From Streptomyces europaeiscabiei (GTDB lineage Bacteria; Actinomycetota; Actinomycetes; Streptomycetales; Streptomycetaceae), in contig NZ_CP107841.1 of the NCBI RefSeq assembly GCF_036346855.1, forward strand, positions 10,296,001 to 10,360,000: 64,000 nucleotides of DNA, read 5' to 3'. A program made the translations under genes and the position numbers. The first letter of the stretch is position 1. Each line of letters opens with the position of its first letter. The notes beneath the pieces were generated by a model. It did not search any database. It was not told the DNA's origin and worked only from the letters and a program-made list of their open reading frames with translations. Below, one piece after another: positions 49,999 to 59,205 of this stretch.

Positions 49999-51429
49999 AT
50001 GCGCGTCCACAACCACCCGGGGCCGCGTCCCGGGATACGTGTGAGAAGCGGCCGGTCCGCACTCGGGGCGGTCCTGGTGGCCTTCCTGACCGTCCTCGGC
50101 ATGGTCACCGCATCTCCCGCGCAGGCACTCAGCGGTGACGTCCGTATGCACGACCCGAGCCTCATCAAGGTGGGCAGCTGCTACTACGGCTTCTCCACCG
50201 GGTTCGAGAACGACTCGGCGAACCCCAGCGGATCCGTCACCATCCGCAGGACGTGCGGCGGAACCGCGGCGTCCGGATGGACGAAGGTGGGGAACGTCTG
50301 GGAGTCGACCCCGTCCTGGATCACCGAGAAGCTCGGTGCGACCCCGCCGAACATCTGGGCCCCGGAGATCAAGCAGTTCAACGGCAAGTACCACCTGTAC
50401 TACGCCGGTTCCCGCTGGGGCACCTCGTACGCCGTGATGGGCGTGGCCACCGCCACGAACATCGAGGGCCCCTGGACCGACCAGGGCATGGTCACGGACG
50501 TCAACTACCCGATCGACCCCAACGTCGACTGGGGACCGGACGGCCGCCTGTACATCTCCTGGGGTTCCTTCACCGGCCCCGGCACCTACATGCACGTCCT
50601 GGACCAGTCCACCGGCAAGCTGTCCACCACCGACCACAACCTCTGGCACCTCGCCGTCGGCATCGAGAACCCGACGATCGTCCTCAACGGCGGCTACTAC
50701 TACCTCTTCGGCTCCAAGGGGCTGTGCTGCAGCGGGACGAACAGCAACTACTACACCGTGGTCGGCCGGTCCACCAGCATCACGGGACCGTATCTCGACC
50801 AGAGCGGCACCAACATGCTCTCGAACGGCGGCACCACCGTCCTCAACGGCGCTCGCCCCAGGGTGGCCGCCGGCGGTGCCGACGCCTACGACGACGGCAC
50901 GTCCAAGTACCTCGCCTACCACTACTACGACGCCGACCAGGCCGGGCGGGAGGCCCTCGACATCCGTCAGATGACCTTCTCGGGCGGCTGGCCCGTCCTC
51001 TCCGGTCCGCTCGGGGCCCCGAACAACCACCTGTGGAACCGGAACGCCGACAAGTGCGCGGACGTCTGGTCCGCGAGTACGGCTGACGGAGCGTCGGTGA
51101 ACTCCGGGAACTGCAACTCCGGGACGAACCAGCAGTGGGTGCCCACCGCCGTGGGCTCCAACTACCAGCTGGTCAACGTCAACAGCGGCAAGTGCCTCCA
51201 GGTCGCCGGGGCGTCGACAGCCAACGGGGCGGCCGCCGTCCAGTCGACGTGCACCGGGGCCTCGCACCAGCTGTGGAAGAGGACAGCGGTGATCGGCGCC
51301 TACCTCACCTTCACCAACGTCAACAGCGGCAAGTGCCTCCAGGTCGCCGGGGCGTCCACCGCCAACGGGGCGGCCCTGGACCAGTCGACCTGCACCTCCG
51401 GCGCGAACCAGCAGTGGATGATCGTCTGA
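49999..51429 (+). CDS. Secreted GH43 arabinanase-like enzyme with ricin-type (CBM13) lectin domain
   Basis: Exported enzyme of 476 residues. Signal peptide to about residue 44 (VLVAFLTVLGMVTASPAQA). The five-bladed GH43 propeller starts at DVRMHDPSLIKVGSCYYGFS, with catalytic base D52. Further blades are WAPEIKQFNGKYHLYYAGSRWG, PIDPNVDWGPDGRLYISWGSF (second Asp) and VGIENPTIVLNGGYYYLFGS (acid Glu). That is the layout of endo-1,5-alpha-L-arabinanases. The last 135 residues are a ricin B-type domain with QQW/QLW repeats and two almost equal units (KCLQVAGASTANGAA). Positioned after the ABC importer, it likely cuts arabinan side chains of rhamnogalacturonan and so complements the rhamnosidases. 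Confidence 0.9.
   Translation: MRVHNHPGPRPGIRVRSGRSALGAVLVAFLTVLGMVTASPAQALSGDVRMHDPSLIKVGSCYYGFSTGFENDSANPSGSVTIRRTCGGTAASGWTKVGNVWESTPSWITEKLGATPPNIWAPEIKQFNGKYHLYYAGSRWGTSYAVMGVATATNIEGPWTDQGMVTDVNYPIDPNVDWGPDGRLYISWGSFTGPGTYMHVLDQSTGKLSTTDHNLWHLAVGIENPTIVLNGGYYYLFGSKGLCCSGTNSNYYTVVGRSTSITGPYLDQSGTNMLSNGGTTVLNGARPRVAAGGADAYDDGTSKYLAYHYYDADQAGREALDIRQMTFSGGWPVLSGPLGAPNNHLWNRNADKCADVWSASTADGASVNSGNCNSGTNQQWVPTAVGSNYQLVNVNSGKCLQVAGASTANGAAAVQSTCTGASHQLWKRTAVIGAYLTFTNVNSGKCLQVAGASTANGAALDQSTCTSGANQQWMIV
51177..51377 (+). repeat. Duplicated segment of about 57 bp in the ricin-type domain
   Basis: The run beginning GTCAACAGCGGCAAGTGCCT occurs at about 51177 and again at about 51321 with only a few base changes, encoding repeated KCLQVAGASTANGAA units. 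The high DNA identity suggests a recent duplication or gene conversion. Confidence 0.8.
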
Positions 51430-51467
51430 GGCGGCGGGGGAGCGTCACCGCACCGGACAGGTGAAGT

Positions 51468-51504
51468 GCCCGGGCCGGCCGAGATGTGACTCGGCCGCCC
51501 GGGC
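51468..51504 (+). terminator. Terminator after the arabinanase gene
   Basis: GCCCGGGCCGGCCGAG and CTCGGCCGCCCGGGC pair with one bulge, 38 bp after the stop. No gene in 51505-51755. Confidence 0.75.
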
Positions 51505-51755
51505 TCTTGGACCGTCGGGACCTCATATCAGCGAAGGCGGGCACGTCGTCGGTCTGTCCGGTGGTGAGGGCGGACAGGAACGTCCGGGCCTCCGTCGGCT
51601 CTGCATGCCGCGGAGGTGAACCCGCCGGGGCGGCCGGATCCGCCGTGTGAGGCACTTCTCTACGTCCGATCAGGCGAAAACGTCGTGTACGCCGCTCAAG
51701 CCGCGGCCGACTGCCTGACGTTGGGAGCCCCTGACCTCAACCCTTGAGGGACACC

Positions 51756-53702
51756 ATGACGGACTCGGCCGACCACAGAACACCCTCGTTCATCCAGCAG
51801 GCCGCGGAACCGGTCCGCGCCCACCTGGCCACCTCGACCCCCTTGAGCAGCTTCCTCGAAGGTGCCGGCACTCTGACACTGGAGGAGCGCCGCCTCATCG
51901 TCGACCAGGCACTCGTCCTGCTGGAGCAGAACTACGTCCACCTGCCGCTCAAGGCCGCGATGCACGCCGTGAACCCGGTCCAGCGCCTGCGGGTGCTGCG
52001 GCGGCGTCTGGAGCGGCAGACGCAGCAGACCATGCCTCGGGAATGGCTCTTCCACGCCGAGGTGTCGGAGATCTTCCACTCCGTCAGAGACCTGCACACG
52101 AACTACCTGCTCCCTGACCCCTTCAACGGCAAGATCGCCTTCCTGCCGTTCCTCATCGAGCAGTACACGGACGACCAGGGCACCCACTTCATGGTCACTC
52201 ACGTGGCCGAGGGCTTCTCCGCACCCGGCTTCAAGCCCGGCGTCGAGATCACCCACTGGAGCGGCATCCCCATCTCGTCGGCCGTCGACCTGAACGCGGC
52301 CCGGTTCGCCGGCAGCAACGCCCCTGCCCGGCGCAGCCGAGGCGTCCAGTCGCTGACCGTGCGGCCGCTGCGCATCCACCTGCCTCCCTTCGAGGAGTGG
52401 GTGACCGTCAGCTACCTCGACGAGAGCGGCACGCAGCGTGAGCTGCGCGAGAACTGGCGCATCGTGGAGAATCTGCCTCCCATGGTGGACGCGGACGCGA
52501 TCAGCGCCGCGGCCCTGGCTCAGGGGCTGGACCTCGACGCGGACGAGGTGGGCCGGGCCAAGGTGCTGTTGTTCGCCCCTCGGGTCGTCGCCCAGGAACA
52601 AGCCGTCCAGGCCGACGAACCCGCGCCCGAGCTGCGCCAGGGTGAGATCGCCACGACGATGCCCAAGGTGTTCAAGGCCCAGCAGGTGGAGACGCCGTCC
52701 GGGACGTTCGGCCACATCCGGATCTTCACCTTCAGCGTGAACGACCCGATGGCTTTCGTGAAGGAGTTCGTCAGCCTCATCGGCCAGCTGCCGCAGAACG
52801 GGCTCATCGTGGACGTCCGGGACAATGGCGGCGGCCACATCCACGCCGCCGAGTTCGCCCTGCAGGTCCTCACCCCCCGCCGGATCGCGCCCGAGCCGGT
52901 GCAGTTCATCAACACCCCGCTCAATCTGCGCATCTGCCGCGAGCACCAGGACGGCTCCTCGGGCATCGACCTGGGTGCCTGGGTCCCCTCCATGGAGCAG
53001 GCGCTGGAGATCGGCGCCACCTTCTCCAGCGCCTTCCCCCTCACCCCCGAGGACGGTGCCAACGCGATCGGGCAGCAGTACTTCGGGCCGGTGGTTCTCA
53101 TCACCAACGCCCGTTGCTACTCGGCCACCGACATCTTCGCCGCCGGTTTCCAGGACCACGGGATCGGCCCTGTGCTCGGCACCGACGAGAACACCGGCGC
53201 CGGCGGGGCCAACGTCTGGACCCACAAGCTTCTCTCCGACCTCCTGCAAGGCGACCGGGCCACGCCGTACGTACCGCTGCCGAAGGGAAGCGGCATGCGC
53301 GTGTCCATCCGCCGGACCCTCCGGGTCGGCGCCCTGTCCGGCACCCCGGTGGAGGACCTGGGCGTCATCCCCGACCAGCCGCACCGGATGACCCGCCGGG
53401 ATCTCCTGGAGGACAACGCCGATCTCTTCAACCGGGCGGGCCGGCTCCTCAAGGACCGGGAGCCGCACGCCGTGTCCATCACGGACGCGATCTCCGTCAA
53501 CGGCTCTCTGAAACTCAAGGTGAAGGCGACGAACGTCGATCGCGTGGACGTCTACGTCGACCAGCGACCGCGCGCATCAGTGGACCTCACCGATGGACAG
53601 GCGGACGTGACGGTCCCCGTCGCGGCAGCCGCTCACTCGGCTCGCATCGAAGGCTTCGAGGCCGGCCACCTCGTCGCCAGCAAGACGGAACAGCTCAACT
53701 AG
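51756..53702 (+). CDS. S41-family (C-terminal processing-like) peptidase
   Basis: Protein of 648 residues without a signal peptide. An N-terminal helical part (1-130) contains the sequence HSVRDLHTNYLLPDPF, seen in this subgroup. A PDZ-like middle follows (APGFKPGVEITHWSGIPI, about 160-200). The S41 catalytic core is from about 310: GHIRIFTFSVND, GLIVDVRDNGGGHIHAAE, VVLITNARCYSATDIFAAGFQDHG with the nucleophile Ser in YSATD, and LGTDENTGAGGANVWTH. The C-terminal 90 residues look like a beta-sandwich (SLKLKVKATNVDRVDVYVDQ). ATG 51756 follows GAGGGA. The gene is single, flanked by terminators. Target unknown. Confidence 0.87.
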   Translation: MTDSADHRTPSFIQQAAEPVRAHLATSTPLSSFLEGAGTLTLEERRLIVDQALVLLEQNYVHLPLKAAMHAVNPVQRLRVLRRRLERQTQQTMPREWLFHAEVSEIFHSVRDLHTNYLLPDPFNGKIAFLPFLIEQYTDDQGTHFMVTHVAEGFSAPGFKPGVEITHWSGIPISSAVDLNAARFAGSNAPARRSRGVQSLTVRPLRIHLPPFEEWVTVSYLDESGTQRELRENWRIVENLPPMVDADAISAAALAQGLDLDADEVGRAKVLLFAPRVVAQEQAVQADEPAPELRQGEIATTMPKVFKAQQVETPSGTFGHIRIFTFSVNDPMAFVKEFVSLIGQLPQNGLIVDVRDNGGGHIHAAEFALQVLTPRRIAPEPVQFINTPLNLRICREHQDGSSGIDLGAWVPSMEQALEIGATFSSAFPLTPEDGANAIGQQYFGPVVLITNARCYSATDIFAAGFQDHGIGPVLGTDENTGAGGANVWTHKLLSDLLQGDRATPYVPLPKGSGMRVSIRRTLRVGALSGTPVEDLGVIPDQPHRMTRRDLLEDNADLFNRAGRLLKDREPHAVSITDAISVNGSLKLKVKATNVDRVDVYVDQRPRASVDLTDGQADVTVPVAAAAHSARIEGFEAGHLVASKTEQLN

Positions 53703-53719
53703 CCACCCGGCTGAGCGGA

Positions 53720-53749
53720 GAGCCCTCGCATCGAGTGATGCGAGGGCTC
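53720..53749 (+). terminator. Terminator after the S41 peptidase gene
   Basis: GAGCCCTCGCATC (53720-53732) pairs with GATGCGAGGGCTC (53737-53749), 13-bp stem, loop GAGT. Confidence 0.9.
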
Positions 53750-54165
53750 CGGCTGTACACATGCTGAGCCTGCCGGAAGATCGCGTTCGCTCAGGGCGAG
53801 GTGGCACCGACCGCGAGGTCTCCTCGGTGAGGACCTGAGGATGTCCCGGCTGCTGAGTTGGTCACCACTGGGCGCTGCCCACCAGGTACTGCCTGCCTGC
53901 CGGCCGGCCCGGAGCGTCGGCCGTCACCACGGCCGCCGCTGACCGATGGCCTGGGTCAGGCGTTCGGCCTGCGGAACGGCCGCGGAGGCTCCGCCCGCGC
54001 ACCGCGGGCGGAGCTGTGCGTCGGAAACGTAATCCGCTGCGCACCAGTTCCGAGACTCCTCTCCGAGCTGGTGCGATGGGTTCCCACTACCGGGGCCATG
54101 CGCTCTGCGAGGGCGCCGGGATCCATCCGCAGGCGACGCTCACCGCAGGGTCGTGCCGGTTCGTC
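53750..54165. other. Region without supported genes
   Basis: About 415 bp, only low-quality overlapping frames. Confidence 0.4.
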
Positions 54166-54738
54166 CTACAGGCCGTACGCTGCGAGCGCCGCGTCCAGCA
54201 CCGCCAACTGCCGCTCCCGTGGCCACGCGTGATGGTGCTCCACGGCCGACAGGACCAGCCCGTTGGCCAGCACCCGCAGCAGGTCGACGGTCGCATCGAC
54301 CTGCTCGGCGGGCACCAGGGGTTCGACATGGCTGCGCAGCAGTCCCCGTATGCGTGCGTCCATGGTCGTGAAGAACTCCCCGATGCTCGGCTCCTGGTCG
54401 CGTTGGGCGATGAGGACGATGCGGCCCTTCTCCGCGCCCCACTCGTCCTCGGCCAGCGGGAGCATCCAGCGCATCAGGATCCGCAGCCGCGTGGGCGCGT
54501 CAGCGCCCTCCTCGAGGGCCGCGAGTTCGGTGTCGTAGCTGTCGATCATCTCTGCCACGACGGCGCGCATCAGCTCCGGGCGGGTCGGGAAGAAGTGGGT
54601 GACGAGGGTGATGGAGCCACCCAGCTCCTTGGCCACGGCTCGAATGGTGAGGGCCGAGGGGCCACCGCCGACGAGGATCCGACGTGAGGCGTCGATGATG
54701 TCGCGACGGCGCTGCTCATGGTCAACATGACGGGGCAC
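54166..54738 (-). CDS. TetR-family transcriptional regulator
   Basis: Regulator of 190 residues. The helix-turn-helix lies in RRRDIIDASRRILVGGGPSA, LTIRAVAKELGGSITLVTHFF, PTRPELMRAVVAEMID; the rest is an all-helical ligand domain. GTG 54738 was chosen for its AGAAGGAGAG site; longer frames upstream are Arg-rich shadow. It is divergent from the acyl-CoA synthetase-amidase-ABC operon, and the perfect palindrome TATCCATGGATA at 54871 lies in the shared promoter, so it most likely represses this operon and responds to the substrate or its CoA ester. Confidence 0.92.
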   Translation of the reverse strand: MPRHVDHEQRRRDIIDASRRILVGGGPSALTIRAVAKELGGSITLVTHFFPTRPELMRAVVAEMIDSYDTELAALEEGADAPTRLRILMRWMLPLAEDEWGAEKGRIVLIAQRDQEPSIGEFFTTMDARIRGLLRSHVEPLVPAEQVDATVDLLRVLANGLVLSAVEHHHAWPRERQLAVLDAALAAYGL

Positions 54739-54859
54739 GGCTCTCCTTCTGGGGCTCCAGCCTGCCATTCTCCGGCCCGCTTCGCTGCGGTGGGCCGGTA
54801 TGGCGGATCGCCCATCAAGTAAACGTCTCGTGACGGCACAACTGATCAGGGCCGACCTA

Positions 54860-54888
54860 TTGTCGAAGTGTATCCATGGATATACATT
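54860..54888 (+). promoter_or_regulatory. Promoter with TetR operator before the CoA-synthetase/amidase/ABC operon
   Basis: TTGTCG (54860-54865) and TACATT (54883-54888), spacer 17 bp, are a possible -35/-10. The perfect 12-bp palindrome TATCCATGGATA (54871-54882) fills the spacer; with flanking TGTAT/ATACA the symmetry extends further. Confidence 0.65.
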
Positions 54889-55084
54889 CACCGATACGCA
54901 ACGCGGGAAGCCGTCGGCCTCCCGAAAGAACCCGGTCCTGTGCCACCCCGCCGACCGGCCCACCAACCGGCACCCTCCGCGGTCACTCACCGCTGAGCCG
55001 GACCACATCTGCTCCCTCGTCGCTTGCGTCCAACCCCCTGCGAGCCGTCGAAGCACCCCCTGAATCCGAGTCTGGAGTCACCGG

Positions 55085-57229
55085 ATGACAGAGCCACCAC
55101 GTCACGCTCGCGGCCTGAGCGCACTGCTGAGGCCGACCTCCGTCGCTGTCCTCGGGGCCTCGGCCAGGAAGCTGAGCGCGGGCAACCACGTGCTGCGGAA
55201 CCTTCGGCGGCGGGCCTACGCCGGTGAGATCCACGTCGTCCACCCGTCGGCCGCGAGCATCGACGGCTTCGCGGCCGTTCAGGAGGTCGCTCAGCTGCCC
55301 GGCGGCATCGACACGGCCGTCGTCTCCCTGCCCGCTCCCGCCGTCATGGACGCCCTGCACCGGCTGGAGTCGGCCGGATGCCGGTCGGCGCTCGTGCCGA
55401 CCGTGGGCCTGGACGCCCCGACCACCCGCGCGTTCATCGACTTCGCCCGCACCAGCGAGATGGCTGTGCACGGGCCGAACTGCATGGGGTTCATCAACCA
55501 CACCGACGGCATCCCACTGTGGATCGACACCGCCAACGTCACCGGCGCCGAACCCGGCAACGTGGCCCTCATCGCCCAGTCCGGATCCGCCGCGATCTTC
55601 GTGGCCCGGTCCAGCGGACGGGTCCGGTTCTCCAAGATCGTCTCATCGGGGGGCGAGTACGGCCTGACGACCGCCGACTACCTGTCCTGGCTGGCCGACG
55701 ATCCGGCGACGGCCGCGGCTGGAGTGGTCCTCGAATCGATCAGGGACCTGCCCTCCTTCGTCGCCGGGGTGACGAGGATGCGCCAGGCCGGAAAGGCCGT
55801 CGTGGTCCTCAAGGTGGGCCGCAGCGCCGTCGGCTCCGCCGCCACGATCGCCCACACCGGGGCGCTGGTGGGCAGCGACGCCGCGTACCAGGCGCTCTTC
55901 GAGCGGCTCGACGTACCCCTGGTCGCGGACTACGACGAACTGGCGTCCGTCCTGCAGTGCCTCACGGTGCCGGACCTGCCCCCGGCGGCCGGTACACGGG
56001 TCGGCGTGATCACCATCTCCGGGGGACAGGCCGCCCTGGCCGCCGATCTCGCCGAAGCCCGCTCGGTCACCACCCCCGCGTTCACCGATGCGACCACCCG
56101 CGCGCTGGAAGAGGCCATGCCGGGCGCGACGGTGAACAACCCCTACGACTCCGGGGCAAGTGTCCTCTTCACCGAGGAAGGCTACGAGCGGTCGATCCGG
56201 CTGGTGCTCGACGACCCGGCGGTCGACTCCGTCCTGGTCGTACTGGACGGCCAGGCCACGCTCACCGACGCCGAGGTGGAGTACGAGTCCGACGAATTCC
56301 GTTCGGTTCGTGCCGTCGCGGACCGGCGCCCGGCCAAGCCTCTGGTCGTCGCCTCCAGCAGCTCGGTGAGCGTCCATCCGGCCTGCGAAGCGTTCCTCGG
56401 GCCCTCGGTCCCGTTGCTGCGGGGCATCGGTAACGGGCTCGTCGCGCTGCGCTCACTGGCCGCGAACCAGCGGCCCGTGCCCGGCGCCCGGAAGGACGAC
56501 GGGACCGACGGTCCGGACCGAGAGGCGGTGCGCGAGCTGCGGACGCGGGTCGCCCGGCACGACGGCCCCCTGACCGCGGCGCTCTCGCGGGAGCTGCTCT
56601 CCCTGTACGGGCTGCCGTGCGTGGAGTCGGCGGTCGTGCCGGACGCCGACGGCGCGGGGCGGTGGGCCTCGGCCCACGGGTACCCCGTGGTCGTGAAGGT
56701 CGCGTCGGCCGACGTCGCGCACCGTTCCGACGTCGGCGGTGTGGTCCTCGATGTCAAGGACGAGGCCGCGCTGCGGCTCGCGGTCGACGGTATCCGGGCC
56801 CGGGTCGGTGCGGCCCGCCCCGATGCCGTCATCGAGGGCTTCGAGATACAGCGGCAGGTCGGCGACAGCACGGAGGCCATGATCGGGTTCGTGTCCGACC
56901 CGGTCTTCGGCGCCGTCACCACAGTGGGCACCGGCGGTACGCTCGTGGAACTGCACAGGGACACGGCATCCGTGCTGGCCCCCGTCGACCCCCTCGAAGC
57001 CGCGCAGGTCATCGGCCGTACGCGTCTGGGCACAGTGCTGGACGGCTACCGCAACCTCCAGCCCAAGACCGATACGGGCCCTCTAGCGGACGCCGTGCAC
57101 CGGCTCTCCCTGCTGGCCGCCGGCTTCGCCGACCTGCTCTCCGAGGGAGACCTCAATCCCGTCTTCGTGGAGCACGGCACCGGCCGCGTCCTGATCGTCG
57201 ACTCCCTCCTGGTGGCCCACCATGCCTGA
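55085..57229 (+). CDS. ADP-forming acyl-CoA synthetase (acetate-CoA ligase family)
   Basis: Single-chain enzyme of 714 residues joining both subunits of NDP-forming acyl-CoA synthetases. CoA-binding Rossmann domain at the start (RPTSVAVLGASARKLSAGNHVLRNL). The succinyl-CoA-ligase-like domains include VHGPNCMGFIN, VALIAQSGSAAIF and AHTGALVGSDAAYQALFERL, the last containing the phospho-His region. The C-terminal ATP-grasp part has LSRELLSLYGLPCVES, GYPVVVKVASADVAHRSDVGGVV and DPVFGAVTTVGTGGTLVE. It should couple acid + CoA + ATP to acyl-CoA + ADP. ATG 55085. The MaoC gene starts within its last codons, so the acyl-CoA is likely passed to a hydratase. Confidence 0.92.
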   Translation: MTEPPRHARGLSALLRPTSVAVLGASARKLSAGNHVLRNLRRRAYAGEIHVVHPSAASIDGFAAVQEVAQLPGGIDTAVVSLPAPAVMDALHRLESAGCRSALVPTVGLDAPTTRAFIDFARTSEMAVHGPNCMGFINHTDGIPLWIDTANVTGAEPGNVALIAQSGSAAIFVARSSGRVRFSKIVSSGGEYGLTTADYLSWLADDPATAAAGVVLESIRDLPSFVAGVTRMRQAGKAVVVLKVGRSAVGSAATIAHTGALVGSDAAYQALFERLDVPLVADYDELASVLQCLTVPDLPPAAGTRVGVITISGGQAALAADLAEARSVTTPAFTDATTRALEEAMPGATVNNPYDSGASVLFTEEGYERSIRLVLDDPAVDSVLVVLDGQATLTDAEVEYESDEFRSVRAVADRRPAKPLVVASSSSVSVHPACEAFLGPSVPLLRGIGNGLVALRSLAANQRPVPGARKDDGTDGPDREAVRELRTRVARHDGPLTAALSRELLSLYGLPCVESAVVPDADGAGRWASAHGYPVVVKVASADVAHRSDVGGVVLDVKDEAALRLAVDGIRARVGAARPDAVIEGFEIQRQVGDSTEAMIGFVSDPVFGAVTTVGTGGTLVELHRDTASVLAPVDPLEAAQVIGRTRLGTVLDGYRNLQPKTDTGPLADAVHRLSLLAAGFADLLSEGDLNPVFVEHGTGRVLIVDSLLVAHHA

Positions 57230-57743
57230 CGCCAACGCCCCCACCGCCGTCCCGTCCCAGGACGGCGTGACGGTCATGTTCACCGACATCCCGGCCCTCG
57301 TGGGCCGCTCGTTCACCGGGGACTGGTTCGCCGTCGACGGCGACAAGCTGCCGCTGTTCGACGAAGCCAGTTACGTCGACCAGAACCCCGACGGATACGA
57401 CCTGGCCATCTATCCCGAGCAACTGGTCGAGGGCTTCCACCTGCTCAGCCTCCTCGACCATCTGATGAGCAGGGTCCTGCGGCCCGCTCCCGGCGAGATC
57501 TCCGGCTGGAACTACGGGCTGGACCGCGTGCGCTTCGTCTCCCCGGTACAGGCCGGGGAACGCATGCGGCTGACGTTCGAGGTCCTTCAGGCCGAGCCGC
57601 GCGGCGACGGCCATCTGCTGCTGTTCGACTGCGTGATCGAGGTCGAGAACAGGACGCGGCCCGGGTTCACCGCCCAGTGGCGGGTGCTCTGGCTGCCTGC
57701 CGTAGACGGAGACGGCGAAGACGAGGAGTGCCGCAATGACTGA
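57222..57743 (+). CDS. MaoC-like hot-dog hydratase
   Basis: Hot-dog-fold protein of 173 residues. FTDIPALVGRSFTGDWFAVD at the start; the central helix AIYPEQLVEGFHLLSLLDHL holds the likely active-site residues; VRFVSPVQAGERMRLTFEVL is the typical MaoC strand pattern. Members hydrate enoyl-CoA esters. The classical D-x4-H pair is not clear here (VEGFH instead), so activity could differ. It overlaps the genes on both sides by 8 bp, showing tight coupling. Confidence 0.82.
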   Translation: MPDANAPTAVPSQDGVTVMFTDIPALVGRSFTGDWFAVDGDKLPLFDEASYVDQNPDGYDLAIYPEQLVEGFHLLSLLDHLMSRVLRPAPGEISGWNYGLDRVRFVSPVQAGERMRLTFEVLQAEPRGDGHLLLFDCVIEVENRTRPGFTAQWRVLWLPAVDGDGEDEECRND

Positions 57744-59205
57744 CGACCTGCTGTGCGACATGCCGGCCACCGAACTGGCCCGGGCCATCCGAGAACGTGC
57801 GGTGTCACCGGTGGAAGCGGTCCAGGCCGTGCTGGCCCGGATCGAGCGGGTCGATCCACTGGTCAACGCCTTCGTGACGGTGACCGCCGAGCAGGCGCTC
57901 ACCGCCGCGCGGGAGGCCGAACGACAGGTGACGGCCACGTCGGCCGAGCAGCTCGCTCCGCTGCACGGTGTGCCGATCACGGTCAAGGACCTGACGGACA
58001 CCGCGGGGGTGCGCACCACGTACGGATCCGTGGCCTTCAAGGACCACGTGCCCCAGCGCGACACCCTGGCGTGGTCCCGTCTCAAGGCGGCCGGGGCCAT
58101 CCTTGTCGGCAAGACCTGCACGCCCGAGTTCGGGGCGCTGGGCGTCACGGAGAGCCCGCTGACCGGGATCACCAACAACCCCTGGGACACCAGCAGGACC
58201 GCGGGCGGTTCCAGCGGAGGTGCCGCCGCCGCAGTGGCGTCCGGCCTGGCCCCGCTCGCCTGGGGCAGCGACGGAGGCGGCTCCATCCGCATCCCCGCCT
58301 CGTGCTGCGGGGTGGTCGGCCTCAAGGCGTCAACCGGCCGGATCCCCGTGTACGGGGAGGGCGACGTCTACGGCCTGGTCTCCACCTCCGGCCCGCTGAC
58401 CCGCACCGTCGCGGACGCCGCCCTGATGCTGCACGTCACCGCCGGCCCCGATCCGCACGAGCCGATGGCCCTCCCGGCGCCACCGGTCCCCTTCAGTGAA
58501 GCCCTCCGCGGCGCGAGCGTCCACGGGCTGCGCGTCGCCTACAGCCCAGACTTCGGCCAGGGCCCGGTCGACCCCGACGTACGCGACCGGTTCGAACGGG
58601 CCCTGCGGGTGTTCGCCGAGGACCTGGGAGCCCACGTCGAGCCGGTGGACGTCGACCTGCCGGACGCCGTCCAGTACTTCATGGACTTCTGGACGCCCGC
58701 GTTCACCCTCGCTCTGGACGAGCTGACGGAGCGCGGCTGGGACCCGGTAGGCTCGGCCCCGGTCTTCAACCGCCTCGCGGAAAAGGGACGCACCCTCACC
58801 GCCGCCGACCACCTGCGGACCTCGGCGTCCGCCCGCGCCAGGATCGCGGAGGGCTTCGCGGCCGTCTTCTCGCGCTACGACCTCCTGCTCACCCCGACGA
58901 TGCCTGCCGCCGTGTTCCCGCACCCGGGCCCCGCCGCAGGCCCCACCCACATCGACGGCCAGGCGGTGACCGAACCGGGCATCGCCTTCCACCGTCTGAC
59001 CGAACCGCCGAGCCACGCCGGCCTGCCCGCCGTCTCCGTGCCGTGCGGATTCGACTCCCACGGCCTGCCCGTCGGTCTGCAGATCATCGGCCCCTACCAC
59101 GGTGACGCGGACATCCTGCGCGCCGCCGCCTGCTACGAGGCCGCCACCGAGTGGTCCACCCGCCGCCCCCCGCTCGCCACGACCCGTCCCAGGAGCACGA
59201 GATGA
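57736..59205 (+). CDS. Amidase (amidase-signature family)
   Basis: Enzyme of 489 residues hydrolysing an amide bond. The catalytic Ser-cisSer-Lys set is visible: Lys in HGVPITVKDLTD (near 84), the cis-Ser in AWGSDGGGSIRIPASCCGVVG and the nucleophile Ser within the glycine-rich GGSSGGAAAAVASGLAPLAW region. A late segment GLPAVSVPCGFDSHGLPVGLQIIGP is typical. No signal peptide, so it acts inside the cell on imported substrate. Its stop overlaps the ABC lipoprotein start (ATGA). With the CoA synthetase it would turn an amide or peptide-like compound into a free acid and then into a CoA ester. Confidence 0.93.
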   Translation: MTDDLLCDMPATELARAIRERAVSPVEAVQAVLARIERVDPLVNAFVTVTAEQALTAAREAERQVTATSAEQLAPLHGVPITVKDLTDTAGVRTTYGSVAFKDHVPQRDTLAWSRLKAAGAILVGKTCTPEFGALGVTESPLTGITNNPWDTSRTAGGSSGGAAAAVASGLAPLAWGSDGGGSIRIPASCCGVVGLKASTGRIPVYGEGDVYGLVSTSGPLTRTVADAALMLHVTAGPDPHEPMALPAPPVPFSEALRGASVHGLRVAYSPDFGQGPVDPDVRDRFERALRVFAEDLGAHVEPVDVDLPDAVQYFMDFWTPAFTLALDELTERGWDPVGSAPVFNRLAEKGRTLTAADHLRTSASARARIAEGFAAVFSRYDLLLTPTMPAAVFPHPGPAAGPTHIDGQAVTEPGIAFHRLTEPPSHAGLPAVSVPCGFDSHGLPVGLQIIGPYHGDADILRAAACYEAATEWSTRRPPLATTRPRSTR

